A stretch of 64,000 nt of DNA from Botryotinia globosa. Taxonomy: Eukaryota > Ascomycota > Leotiomycetes > Helotiales > Sclerotiniaceae. The position numbers and the translations under genes are program-made. The stretch is taken from contig RCSZ01000002.1 of the NCBI GenBank assembly GCA_014898425.1, positions 744,001-808,000 of the forward strand, in the 5' to 3' direction. The notes below the pieces were generated by a model. It saw only the letters and a program-made list of their open reading frames with translations. It was not told the origin of the DNA and searched no databases. Each line of letters begins with the position of its first letter. Within the stretch, counting starts at the first letter, position 1. Below, piece by piece: positions 35,221 through 45,229 of the stretch.

Positions 35221-35394
35221 TAGCCGAAATAAGATGAGCAAATTGTTATCTCAACAATCTATCTGCTTGTACTTCTCGGGCTGTTAATCTCGACGCCAAA
35301 TTCTATTGTACCCTGGTAATGCACAAATGAGCATGGAAACGCACGCCATGTATCGTGGAATCACGCCTAGGCTTGACCCTGACTCATGCCCCAT

Positions 35395-37082
35395 CTAAAC
35401 CTCTTCTTCATAAGAATCGATCCAAGAGATCACTCGTCGAATAAGCCGCGAAGCTAATGCTGTTAACAAACTACTCGACTGTAGGATTGGGCCACTTACT
35501 TGTGATAATCGTTGAGTTGGCGCCACACGCTGTGTCGGTACGGTCATGTACTTTTCGTTGGGTGGAATTGAGTCTTCGGGATTACTCTTGTTTTGAGTCT
35601 CTTGCAATCTACGACTTGGGTTGCCAGCTGACGGTTCCTGTCAAGTGTTAGAGGTAGTCTCGGCGGATCTTAACCAAACTTACGTCCACAGTCACATCCC
35701 ACAATAACATTTCGTTGTCCTCATCCTCATAATCAACAGGGTCCCATCTACGATCGTCATCGTTCGCCGGCATAAATAGAGCTTGTGATTGGATGCTAGG
35801 TTGTGGGGGCGGTGGCGAAGGTCTAGAGATCTTTCTCCTTGTGTTTTCTCGAACTAAACTTGGGCTTGGACCAACCGATGCAGCCATCTCGGAGCCTGAT
35901 CTAGTTCTCTTCAGACTCGACGCGGCCTCTAGAGGCTGCCTCATAGCCGGTTTATTTGAAACTGCTCTACTTCCGTTTGTGGCTGGCGTTGCCGACGCCG
36001 CCCTCGCTTCACCGGTTGTCATGAGGATAAATTCACACTGCATTCCGCCCTCACTATAGGTAAGCTGCATTGGACTAGAAGGATTAGAGTATAGAGCTCT
36101 GATATTTGTGTTGTTTATCCCGGCATGCGCAATAATTGACTTAAAGTCTTTGACGCTGATGACAATGTGCAATTGCTCTTCGACAGTGAACTCGACGAAC
36201 TCCAAAGTTTCTACGGCTATTGTGGTGCGCAAAGGCTGCTTCAGAACTTCTACAGAAAAGTCAGTGATTTGAACGATCTTTGGGATCGAGATGAAACTTG
36301 CCATTCCCGGACATAATCTTTTCTGTGAAACTGGTGAGGCTCACGCGTCCATCAACTGAGAAAATATCGAGTTGTTCAGTGCCTGGTCCAAAATGCTCTG
36401 CAAACTCGCGCAGTGTTCTGGAAGAGATCGACCAGCTATTGTTAGCTGCTGTACTTGAAAATAAGGCATGCAGGGGAGGAACAGCTTCAAAATTCAGTCG
36501 GTAAATCTTTAAGACCCCTAATTGTGGTGCGTTGGTTAGCAAAAAGAGGTCTCATCATTAGGATTATTGATTTACCATGTCTGCATAGAATCTTCACGAT
36601 AAAACGGCTTTTTGGTGCCCCATCTCCATCCTCAATCGAAACATCACACTTTTCTATGGCAGTATCCTTTTCCTTAAAGGCATCACCTCCGATGCGACCC
36701 TTAAAAACCGCGAGTAGAGCCTATCAAACAATCAACCAAAAACCTTGATATCGTACAAACTGAAGACATACTTTGTTGTAAATTCTGCAGGTAAATTTTT
36801 CTGGTGTTTTGCGACCACTACGAAGTGGCGTATATTGATACTTGGAGAAGAACTTATTTCCCACCAACGTAAAGGAAGCATAAGCGGACTTTGTTGAATT
36901 GAGCGCTGTCAAGATAAGCTGCAAACAACATTAGCAATTACATACAATAATTAAATATCTGAACTTACCCTACTATGAGTAGCTTCGATAGATACTGTTT
37001 CGCTGAATTTCCCAAGGCAAACGAGTGCATCATGAAATCTCCCCAAAGCATCTGGATTGAGTGTGAAAGTCAGGATCGCCAT
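35395..37082 (-). CDS. rad9: DNA damage checkpoint protein Rad9 (9-1-1 clamp)
   Basis: Subunit of the Rad9-Hus1-Rad1 sliding clamp that activates the ATR pathway at DNA damage. Exons: 37082-36969, 36918-36772, 36720-36576, 36517-36302, 36249-35684 and 35637-35395; about 476 residues if the last frame is read through. The N-terminal PCNA-like domain (about 1-290) starts AILTFTLNPDALGRFHDAL and contains SAYASFTLVGNKFFSKYQY and CRHGVLKIYRLNFE. The C-terminal tail is disordered and has a Lys/Arg-rich segment (SLKRTRSG, RRKISRPSPPPP) resembling a nuclear localisation signal, then APTQRLSQ near the end. The fourth intron (36250-36301) uses a GC donor. The very C-terminus is uncertain because a GTAAGT donor follows RLSQ. 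Convergent with the Ats1 gene. Confidence 0.9.
36250..36301 (-). other. GC-AG intron in rad9
   Basis: A 52-bp intron with donor G|GCAAGT and acceptor TGTAG, with CACTGAC as a likely branch site. Removing it joins EKIMSGN to EVLKQPLRT in frame; retaining it shifts the frame to a stop soon after. GC-AG introns are a known minority class handled by the major spliceosome. Confidence 0.8.
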
Positions 37083-37472
37083 GACGAATATTACATGAAT
37101 TCAATCTCTGAAGAATACTAGGTATGGTAAATGTGAATTGCCTCTCGATTATATTGTGATATCTAGTATAGACTAGAAGTGCAGTGTAATGTCAATTGAA
37201 CTGAACTGGATCTTCCCAAGTCGACATCACGTGTTATCTATCGCGTCCTGCCTAATTACGCGATTTGCCCCGCGTCTCCATCCATCATCATGCTTAAGGA
37301 TAAGCAAGCATCTACGATAAAAACTTACTTTACACGCACTTATTACTAACTCCTATTCATCATTTTCCATGTCAACATATTTCAGGGCACTAATCAAAAT
37401 CATAATAAATTAAAATATTAACCATCGTCTGTCTACCCGGAGGAATTGGCCACCGTTCAGTGCTGCGATATA

Positions 37473-39303
37473 ATGTCTGTGAAGCTCGAAATCGAGGCAA
37501 GCCCCACAGATACCATCTCTAGTCCAGCACGCCAAATTACATCTAACGAGCAGAGGAGCATGAATTTACCAGGAGATATACTTCTTCAGATATGCGAAGA
37601 GTTAGCCACTCAACTAGAATTTGGAGTTCTTTTCAATTGTGCTATCTCCGGAAAGCAATTGGTTGGCTCGGCATTGCAATGGCTATACAGGTAGGTATCT
37701 TGCCCAGAAGTCCATTTCCGATACCAAGCTCTTAGCTGACCCTTGAAGGACACATAATGAATACTTGAGAATTATTAGCAGTGAAGGAGAGGCTCCTGAG
37801 TGGGCAAAAATCCAAAAGCGCAATTCTAAGCACAGCGCGGCTTCGAAGTGGGCAAAATTATGGCAATCTATTGTACGCTCTAGTCTAGGGACTACTGCCT
37901 ATCCATACTGTCTATATATACGATCGCTCGACCTAACCAATCTATCGAATCTTCTCGAGGATAGCACCTTCCGAATGGCTGCGATGGATAACTTCTTTGC
38001 TGATGAGATGGCAGAGTTTCTAAGTGTAGATGGGACACCCAGAAGGCGATCAAAGAGAGGTCCGCAAGTACGACTCAATACTACAAATATTCTCAATCTG
38101 ATAGGAGAATCTATCACAAGATATGTCAGCGAGCGCGCGGATGAAAACCAGACAACAGTTGCTTTGGAGAATCTTTCAGGGGATATCACATCAGTTGCAT
38201 TACCAATATGGGCGGGACGCTTATCAAGACTGAAATCCATGACGATTTGGGACGGGAAGTCATTGAGTGAGAACGTTGCGACGGTGATCTCCAAAAGCTG
38301 TCTCAACTTTGACGAGATCCGTATATTCGTGTGTTCAGATGATACCGATCACAATCTTGCATCATTTATAAAAGGCCTCAGACAGAACAGTCTTCTTTCA
38401 CTCGAGGGTTTGTCTAACTGTAGGATTGGTCCTTCTTTTCTGGCTGCTCTAAACCATCATTCTGAATCACTGAAGAGCTTGAGGCTACAGAGCCTCAATT
38501 CGGAAGCCATCAAGAATCTCAACATTCTTCAAAGATGTACTGCGCTTGAGACACTCGATCTAGAGGATAGTCAACATACTGTGGACTTGGAGGCTACAGA
38601 GAACGATGTATTTCTTGAAGTCATCGAATGGTTGGGGCGCTGCGAGAAGCTCCGAGAACTGGTTCTAAACAGAATCGTTTGTGCCCCAGCCCTTTTAAAG
38701 CAGGTTTGTCTACGAAACGATATCCGACTGCAACGGTTGGTAGTTACTGGCCCTTCTCTTGTCAATGATACAGAATTTCATAGAGCGATCTCACACCAGA
38801 CTGAACTCGAGGTCCTTGAACTTCGAGGTGGTTCGGACGAGGTATTTAGAGTCAGAGATGATATTGATAACCTTCTCACATCCATATGTCAACTCACTAA
38901 GCTCAAGGAACTTACCATCATGGAATCGTTTGAATATTTCAGTAGTAACGAAATCAAACGTCTCGCAACAAGCCTGCCTCTTCTCGAAAAGTTTCACTTC
39001 TCAGGTTACGGTATTGGAGATGAGATCTTGCCTTATTTATCAAAATTACATAATTTGCGAGATGTATCTATCGCTGCAATCTCTAGTTTCACTCTCGATG
39101 GCTTACTGGCCTATGTTTCGACTTTACGAAATACAAACCAAGGTCTTGTACTTTCAGTTATGAGTCAGAATTCCGACCAAGATCTTGCACCCTTAGAGTT
39201 ACAACTCATCCGAGAAGGAATGATCGCGAAAGTAGATGGAAAGTTTGACTTTGCATTGCTGAGAGAGGTAGCGGAATCGGAATTTGATTCTGCATCTGAT
39301 TAG
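37473..39303 (+). CDS. F-box protein with leucine-rich-like repeats
   Basis: Two exons, 37473-37690 and 37749-39303, with a 58-bp intron (GTAGGT...TTGAAG), 590 residues. The N-terminal part has an F-box-like stretch, NLPGDILLQICEELATQLE through ALQWLYR (about residues 30-73), split by the intron right after it. The rest contains irregular leucine-rich repeats (LRLQSLNSEAIKNL, LETLDLEDS, LRELVLNR, LEVLELRGG, LKELTIMES, LEKFHFSGYG). F-box/LRR proteins usually supply substrate recognition to SCF ubiquitin ligases; the substrate is unknown. No transmembrane segment or signal peptide is seen. Confidence 0.8.
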
Positions 39304-39722
39304 ATTGTATGTATTACCAACAGATGTGAAGAATGGTGTGGGGGGGCAAGCGGGTTGGGTAGGATGTCACCAAGGCGCAAATAGGGAGTTTTGCCTTTAC
39401 TGGAACAAGGAATCAAGAACTTGCTGCTAGTACGGAAGTTTCATATGGGAAAGGCGCAAAGCTTATGTGGATTATTGCTGGCTATAGCACAATCTCTCTT
39501 ATAATAATCTATATAAATAGCAAAAACTTTGAGAGGAATTAACAATAGCTGCTGTCTCTTCAGTAATTCCTCTGATTAAAGAGAGAATAGATATCTGGCG
39601 CTAAATTATATCTTGTTCGATAGCATCTATACTTTAATTTCTATTACTTATCCACTACCTCTCCTGACAATTACAGTATAGCACTACTACGTTGAACAGC
39701 AAATTTGTTTCTAATCCTTAAT
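39304..39722. other. Intergenic region, no gene seen
   Basis: About 420 bp between two converging 3' ends, containing a G-run (GGGGGG near 39342) and A/T-rich sequence. Nothing recognised. Confidence 0.5.
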
Positions 39723-40546
39723 TTAACCAACCACGTGCACAGTTTCGTCGACAAATCTTTCAATCTCATGACGCAGTATCTCCGGAGCTTCCAACATCAT
39801 CAAGTGTCCAATACCATCCAAGACTATTAACGACTTTCTTTCCTCTGCCACCCCACTCAGGTTACGCAATGTTTCCTTCACTCTTTCTACCGTTTCAACC
39901 CTATCATCTCCACCAGCGAAAACCAACGTAGGCAAAGCGATATTCCTCGCCTTCTCCAAAATATTCTCTTGCATCCCATATTTCGGCCATGCTGCTTTCG
40001 CATATTGGTTGCCAGCTAGCGCATTCGTAGCTAAAGTACTGACCACATGTTCAGCAAGAGGTGAAGATGATAGAACGTGAGCAACGACGAAAGTAGCAGC
40101 TTCAATGCTATCATAGGCTATCAACTGCTGCTTTGTCATTTCCCCAGGAAGAATCAGAGGCGTAGGAGGAGCAGGCGCAAGAAGTATGAGGGCTTGGAGT
40201 CTTGGAAAAGATTTTGTAGGAGAAAGTGTTTCAATGGTAGAAGAGAGATGCATAGCAACCTTTCCGCCCATTGAGTGGCCGATAAGAATGAATGGGTGAT
40301 TTGGTGGGAGAAGCTCGGGAATGAGAGTGAAGATATCATATCGTTGGAGAGATCCGTGCAGCCTCGGAAATCAAGAGCTAGGCAGTGGTGGTTGGAGCAG
40401 AGTAGAGTGATGAGAGGAGCATAGGTGCTAGAGGAACCACCCCAAAAATGTAGAAATATTAAGGCTGGCGAGGAGTTGAGTGTGCCTGAAGAGAAGACAT
40501 TGAGTTGAGTGGAGGAGTTAATCTCGTAAAGTCTTGAGTTTGTCAT
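39723..40546 (-). pseudogene. Alpha/beta hydrolase, frame disrupted
   Basis: The two halves of one alpha/beta hydrolase lie in different frames. The 5' half (from ATG 40546) has IFLHFWGGSSSTYAPL (oxyanion-hole region) and LALDFRG. The 3' half has the nucleophile elbow GHSMGGKVAM (about 40255-40283), the acid region VFAGGDDRVE, and GIGHLMMLEAPE with the catalytic His. Between LDFRG (about 40360) and YDIFTLIPELL (about 40340) the frame changes by two bases and roughly 15-20 residues usual in the family are missing. No GT-AG intron fits this spot. The protein as read ends after the frame shift, losing the nucleophile. It is a pseudogene, a recent mutation or a sequence error. Confidence 0.7.
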
Positions 40547-40857
40547 CGTAATTACTGTCTCTCGTAAGGATTAAAGCTGCATTGAAAGTATTATACTGAA
40601 TTCTATGAATGAACACCGAAGGCGAGTTGATTGATTGGATTGAGCTGATGGTTTGAATCTAATCAAGTTGAGTGCTAGACCTGCAGTCAATGTAGATAAA
40701 TATACCACCTCCAATGCATACAGGGGGGAGCGGATATAGCAATGATATTTGCGGATATACGTGTCCACCATCGATAGTAGAACAGTTATACACGAACACC
40801 CGAGACAGCTTCTTGGATGTTGGTGAAGATAAGAATTCTGAAAGGATATTCTCAACA
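40547..40857. other. Intergenic region, no gene seen
   Basis: About 310 bp between the disrupted hydrolase and the release-factor-like gene. It likely contains the 3' untranslated region of the latter and the promoter of the former. Confidence 0.4.
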
Positions 40858-41547
40858 TCAAGGACCACTCCCTCTGCTCGGTGACTCTTGCACTGGAACT
40901 TCCATATTTTCCAGGGGGTTTTCGCCATCATCAAGATCTACCTCCTCGACCTCATGATCCTCGATCTCATCCTCCTCGGCCTTGTTCTCACCTGCTTTCG
41001 TAGCTTTCTCTTCTGCCAGCAGTCGATATTTTCTCTTACTTTTCTTTACAGCACTGCTTTTCCTCTTCTTTTTGGTCTCCCCTACAATCGCAACCCTGCT
41101 ATCCTTCCCCTTCTCCAACAACTCAAGCCTTTCTGCTAGCATTTGTCGTGCGATTTTACGATTCTGTGTACGAGAACGGGTGGCTTGAACTTTGAGGACC
41201 ATACCTGTCGGGATATGTTTCAACTGCACTGCGGAAGAGGTTTTATTCTATGGAATGGTGAGCTATAGTTCTCGACTTCAGATTCAATGTTCAATGGCAA
41301 ATAGGCTTACGATCTTCTGACCTCCCGGCCCACTGCCATGCAGAAATACTTCTGTAAAATCTGCCTCATCAATGGGTGCTGGCCGGTCGGGCATCTTTTT
41401 CTTCCATAATGGCGTTGTGTTGCAAATGTTGCGTTTAATGATTGATATTGAATTCACAGCCGTAACATTTTCAAGGCCGGTGCTTCTGGAAACTACTGAA
41501 AGTAATCCTCGTAGCATTGTACATGTTGACAACCTGCTGATTGCCAT
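40858..41547 (-). CDS. rso55: Mitochondrial GGQ release-factor-like protein (RF-1 domain)
   Basis: Two exons, 41547-41311 and 41247-40858, with a 63-bp intron, 208 residues. The N-terminus (MAISRLSTCTMLRGLLSVVSR...) looks like a mitochondrial presequence. The short RF-1 domain has the peptidyl-tRNA hydrolysis motif GSGPGGQKINKTSSAVQL (about 71-88, with the intron inside it) and HIPTGMVLKVQATRSRTQNR. The C-terminus is first basic (TKKKRKSSAVKKSKRKYRLL) and then acidic. It lacks the codon-recognition domains of true release factors, as in the yeast YLR281C/Rso55 and human MTRFR group, which act in rescue of stalled mitochondrial ribosomes. The gene symbol follows that family by similarity of layout. 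Confidence 0.85.
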
Positions 41548-42060
41548 GAAATAAATTGTCGTAGGTGTAAATTATTTCTTGTATCGTAATTCCATCGCAT
41601 TGATTAGCATAGTGATTTGGTGAGCTTATCGTCCACCCCCGAAATTTGATATTCAGGTACTTGCTCCGTACGGATACTCGAAACAAAAAGTTCCGCTTCC
41701 ATTGGTGCATCGTTCCACTTCTTGCCTTCCCTTAAACCTCAATTTCTCTCATATTCATCTTCACATTGTGATTTTCTTTGTATACAGTTGAATTCCCCTT
41801 CTTTGAATCATCAATTGAACAAGACTTTGAAGTCGCAGCTATTCTCACTGTTAAACGGACTCGAAGAAATACACGGTCAGACTACAAGAAACAGAGTCAA
41901 TTGTACAAATCTCACAACGATAAGGGGTAATAATGTCTATATTTGCATCTACATTTCGATGGCTGCAGAGGAAGAGATATCAATATGAGGTACCTGCGCT
42001 TGTCAAACTCCAAACAGAATAGATTCTGACACATTTGAGCAGGTTACATTCTCGTTGTAC
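41548..42060. promoter_or_regulatory. Divergent promoter region, GGQ protein / small membrane protein
   Basis: About 510 bp between the start codons of two divergent genes. A stretch at 41722-41988 is open for 88 codons but has no feature of a protein and probably belongs to the 5' leader of the plus-strand gene. Confidence 0.4.
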
Positions 42061-42425
42061 ATGTTGACACCCACAGAGAAATTTATATTTAGTATGTCTT
42101 TTAACCTCTCGACCGGCAGCCTCTTATTCTTCCTAGATTGGTTGCATTTGTCCATCCCCTTCTCGAGTCTTCAAATAAGAGACGCGTGTGGCTAATATCC
42201 TGACCTGCAGATTCATTCCTCTTTCTCTTCTTTAGCATGATCATTATTGCCATGACACTTTATCTCCCACAGCACATCACATTTCTTACCAACCGCGCCT
42301 GGTTCTACTACAATGGAGACGAGTCCGCCAAGTCTGCCCTCACATCTGCGACTCCGGTCATAGAAGCAGTGGCCAAGGAGACCATTGCAAAAGCTGTCGC
42401 GGTTGGAGTTGGGAAAGAATTATGA
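42061..42425 (+). CDS. Small single-pass membrane protein, function unknown
   Basis: Two exons, 42061-42091 and 42211-42425, with a 119-bp intron (GTATGT...CTGCAG), encoding 81 residues. The start MLTPTEKFIFN is joined by splicing to SFLFLFFSMIIIAMTLYLPQ, giving one strongly hydrophobic helix (about residues 9-33), then HITFLTNRAWFYYNGDE and an Ala/Val-rich amphipathic tail. The splice restores a continuous hydrophobic segment from two separately weak pieces, which supports the model. It resembles small conserved fungal membrane proteins that lack an experimental name; a mitochondrial or ER membrane location is a guess. Too short to find by open-frame length alone. Confidence 0.7.
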
Positions 42426-42724
42426 TTTTGGACTTTCACGCAAGGAACGTATATACTGGAGGCCGTGTACCAATATCAATGATGGGATGTGAGAAATGAG
42501 AAAACGCGGTGGTGACGACTGGATTTATTTTGTTTTCATACGGGAGTTTATGATTGTGATGGGATAGAGCGGACGAACATACACCTAGCATTGTTGTAAT
42601 ACTTAATCATGAGGCGGGCATGGAATTTGAATAGATATTTTGTTTGAGAAGTTGCTATGTATGTCTTCATGCTGGTACTCTAGAGGTCGTTGTAAAACAT
42701 GCATTGCATTCTTCTTTGTGGGTA
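42426..42724. other. Intergenic region between convergent genes
   Basis: 300 bp holding the 3' ends of the small membrane protein gene and the CENP-I gene. Nothing else recognised. Confidence 0.4.
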
Positions 42725-45229
42725 CTATGCGGAGTTTTGTCTGGCAGCCATGAGATGCTTCATAGTGTTATACATCAACTCTCCAGCCCCAGGGAAACCT
42801 TTGCGCTCCAGATATCTCAAGACACCCAATCTATAGTCTTGCCACGATACAGACATCCCACCGTTTTCTTGGAGCTTCTTCAAAGAAATTTGTGTCACTG
42901 GTCCAGCGTGTCTTACGTCAATTTTATCTTCGGCTTGGTCCTCTAATTCCCTCACATATGTAATGGCAAGATAACATGTTGCTGGCGAGTACGAGATACT
43001 GAATAGGGAGCTGAGTGAAAGCGATTTTTCTAGTTTGCCAACGTAAACAGCCAAAGCTTCCATCGTCTGCTCTGGGAGTGAACAGCCAAGCGCATTCACA
43101 TCTGCTGTAAGGAAAGCCCGTGATCTCCACAAACAATTGCAGATATCCATTAGAAAACCATTGAAGCGATTGACATATTCCTTGGGATATGACTGATTGC
43201 CAGGTACATTCAAACCCGTGCGTGAGGCCATGGCCATCTCAAGAGATTTCTTGTAGAGGGCCAAAATGTTGCAAATGCGGGAGATGATCGATAAATTGGA
43301 GCTGAAGAAGAGTGTGTAAACAATTTGAGGCGGGGGAATAGCTATTCGGACTTTAGATGTTATAGCTAGGTGAGATATGAGGAATGCATTCGCTTCATAA
43401 AACTCAAGAATATCTGAGTAAGTGGAAACACTCGAAGATTGTTGTAGAATTGTAACAGCCAGCTCATTGGCGTGATTTACCAGCGCGGCTAGATCTGCAC
43501 CATAGTTTGTTGAAGTTGAAGTCTCCGAGAGTATGTTGAGATTCCACTGGCTGAGCAAAGCTTTGTAGAATTTGAGGAGAGCAAGCTGCGACTCGGGGGT
43601 ACCATCTACAACTGCATCTTCAACTAGAGAGAATATATTCTGGTAAAGGTCTACTGCCTGGTCAGTCTTGAACATGTTGTGCGATTTGTGGCATACCGTC
43701 AAAGGAACCAATGGGAGTATAGCTTAACAACTCTAAGATTACATCACGGTTTGTGATACCGTTCCAACAAGGTAGCAGAGATTCCAAATACGAGAAGCAT
43801 GCCGAAGGCAGTATCTAATACATGTTAGTAGAGCGAAGCAATATCTTTTGATCCAACCGACCTTGGTGTATCTAGTGTATTGTAGTATAAGTTCGAGCAT
43901 ATCTGCTATCTGCGTCTCAGAGGACCGACCCTTTTCTAAATGATCTTCGAAGAAAGCCAGAAGCCAATAATCCATGCGTTGCAGCGTAGTCTCCGAAGAC
44001 CTGAGATGTAGCAACTTCTGAAGCAAAGGATCATGAATACTAGCCACTAATTGATTCGGGAGCTCGATCTTCTCAAGCTTTTGAACAAACTCATTCACAT
44101 CTTCTACTTCCTCAAGTGTGATTGAAGTCTTGTCACTGGTTAGAACTGACCGTGAGCTTTGAAACACGCACTTACATCTTGGGCATACGATGTATGTACT
44201 TCAGGTAACAACCCGTGCTTTCTCTCTTTGGTGGTCTTTCGGGATATGCGGAAATTTTGATGAGTAGAAACAAGCTTGTCCTCCATCTTCTGAAGATGAT
44301 CTTCTTGGATTATGCCGAGCCTTTCCCGCCACTCACGATTTGGATGCTAATAATATTAAAACATGCGTTATGAATAAAAATTCGGGGAGAACTAACCATA
44401 AACACTGAAGCCCTCCCGGAAGTCACATCACCTACGATGACCTCGGGATAGTAATCTTTGTATACCCTCATAAGTCCTACCAGAGCTGGATCGTGGCCCG
44501 CTTTTCTTGTCCATTGCATTCTGAAAGAAAATTAGCAGAGCTCTGTACAACGTCTTGCTCTAACATACAATGCTTGTATCCTAAATGGTCGAACGTGTTT
44601 TCGGCAAGTGATGAGGGACAGCACGTGACACAATTGTGACCTTGCGAATGTTAGCTGGCGATGCCATAGTTTAGAAATCTAGGTATAGATAGACAGTACC
44701 TGAGAGCAATAGTATCAAGCAAATTGAACAGTACGGCATAAAGTTGTGACAAAATCTTTGGATTCTCCAAAACATCATAGACCAGGACTATCCATTTCAA
44801 CAATGCGGCCTGAGCTGCATAAGAGGGTTTGGCTTTTCCATGACCCAGAGCTCCTACTACTTTGATGACTACTGCATCTGGAACTTTGCTCGCTGGATAA
44901 AGATGCTTGATCAAGTTCCCAACACTCCTTTGATCGAGCTCGTTGGGCAGAGTGAGGATGTCAATAAGCTTTTCCAGCGACGCATTAGATAACCCTTCTC
45001 CATACGCTCTCGAGCATAGTCTATCCACGTGGCTTGAAACTTTTACCGACCGTTGCTTGGCAGGAATACGTGATGCTACATTGACTGTCAGTATTTTTCT
45101 TCGTTATCAGAAATCTATGGTAGGTAATGGTTGTGGTCGCGTAAGACGCGTTTGGATCTTACCGTTTTCCAGACCATCAAGAATATCATCAACATCAATA
45201 TCATATTCGATACCAGAAGGACTCTCCAT
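42725..45229 (-). CDS. mis6: Kinetochore protein CENP-I / Mis6 / Ctf3
   Basis: Inner-kinetochore CCAN subunit needed for centromere function. Eight exons by hand reconstruction: 45229-45163, 45075-44700, 44640-44569, 44520-44397, 44346-44176, 44128-43862, 43814-43697 and 43650-42725, with introns of 46-87 bp; 706 residues with all frames closing. Family blocks: HPNREWRERLGIIQ, HGLLPEVHTSYAQ, ALVGLMRVYKDYYPEVIVG, and the C-terminal VSWQDYRLGVLRYLERKGFPGAGELMYNTMKHLM region (about 660-695). The N-terminus (MESPSGIEYDIDVDDILDGLE) is acidic. Exon 6 ends at a donor reading GTCGGT, which is weaker than the others. No neighbour is functionally related. Confidence 0.92.
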
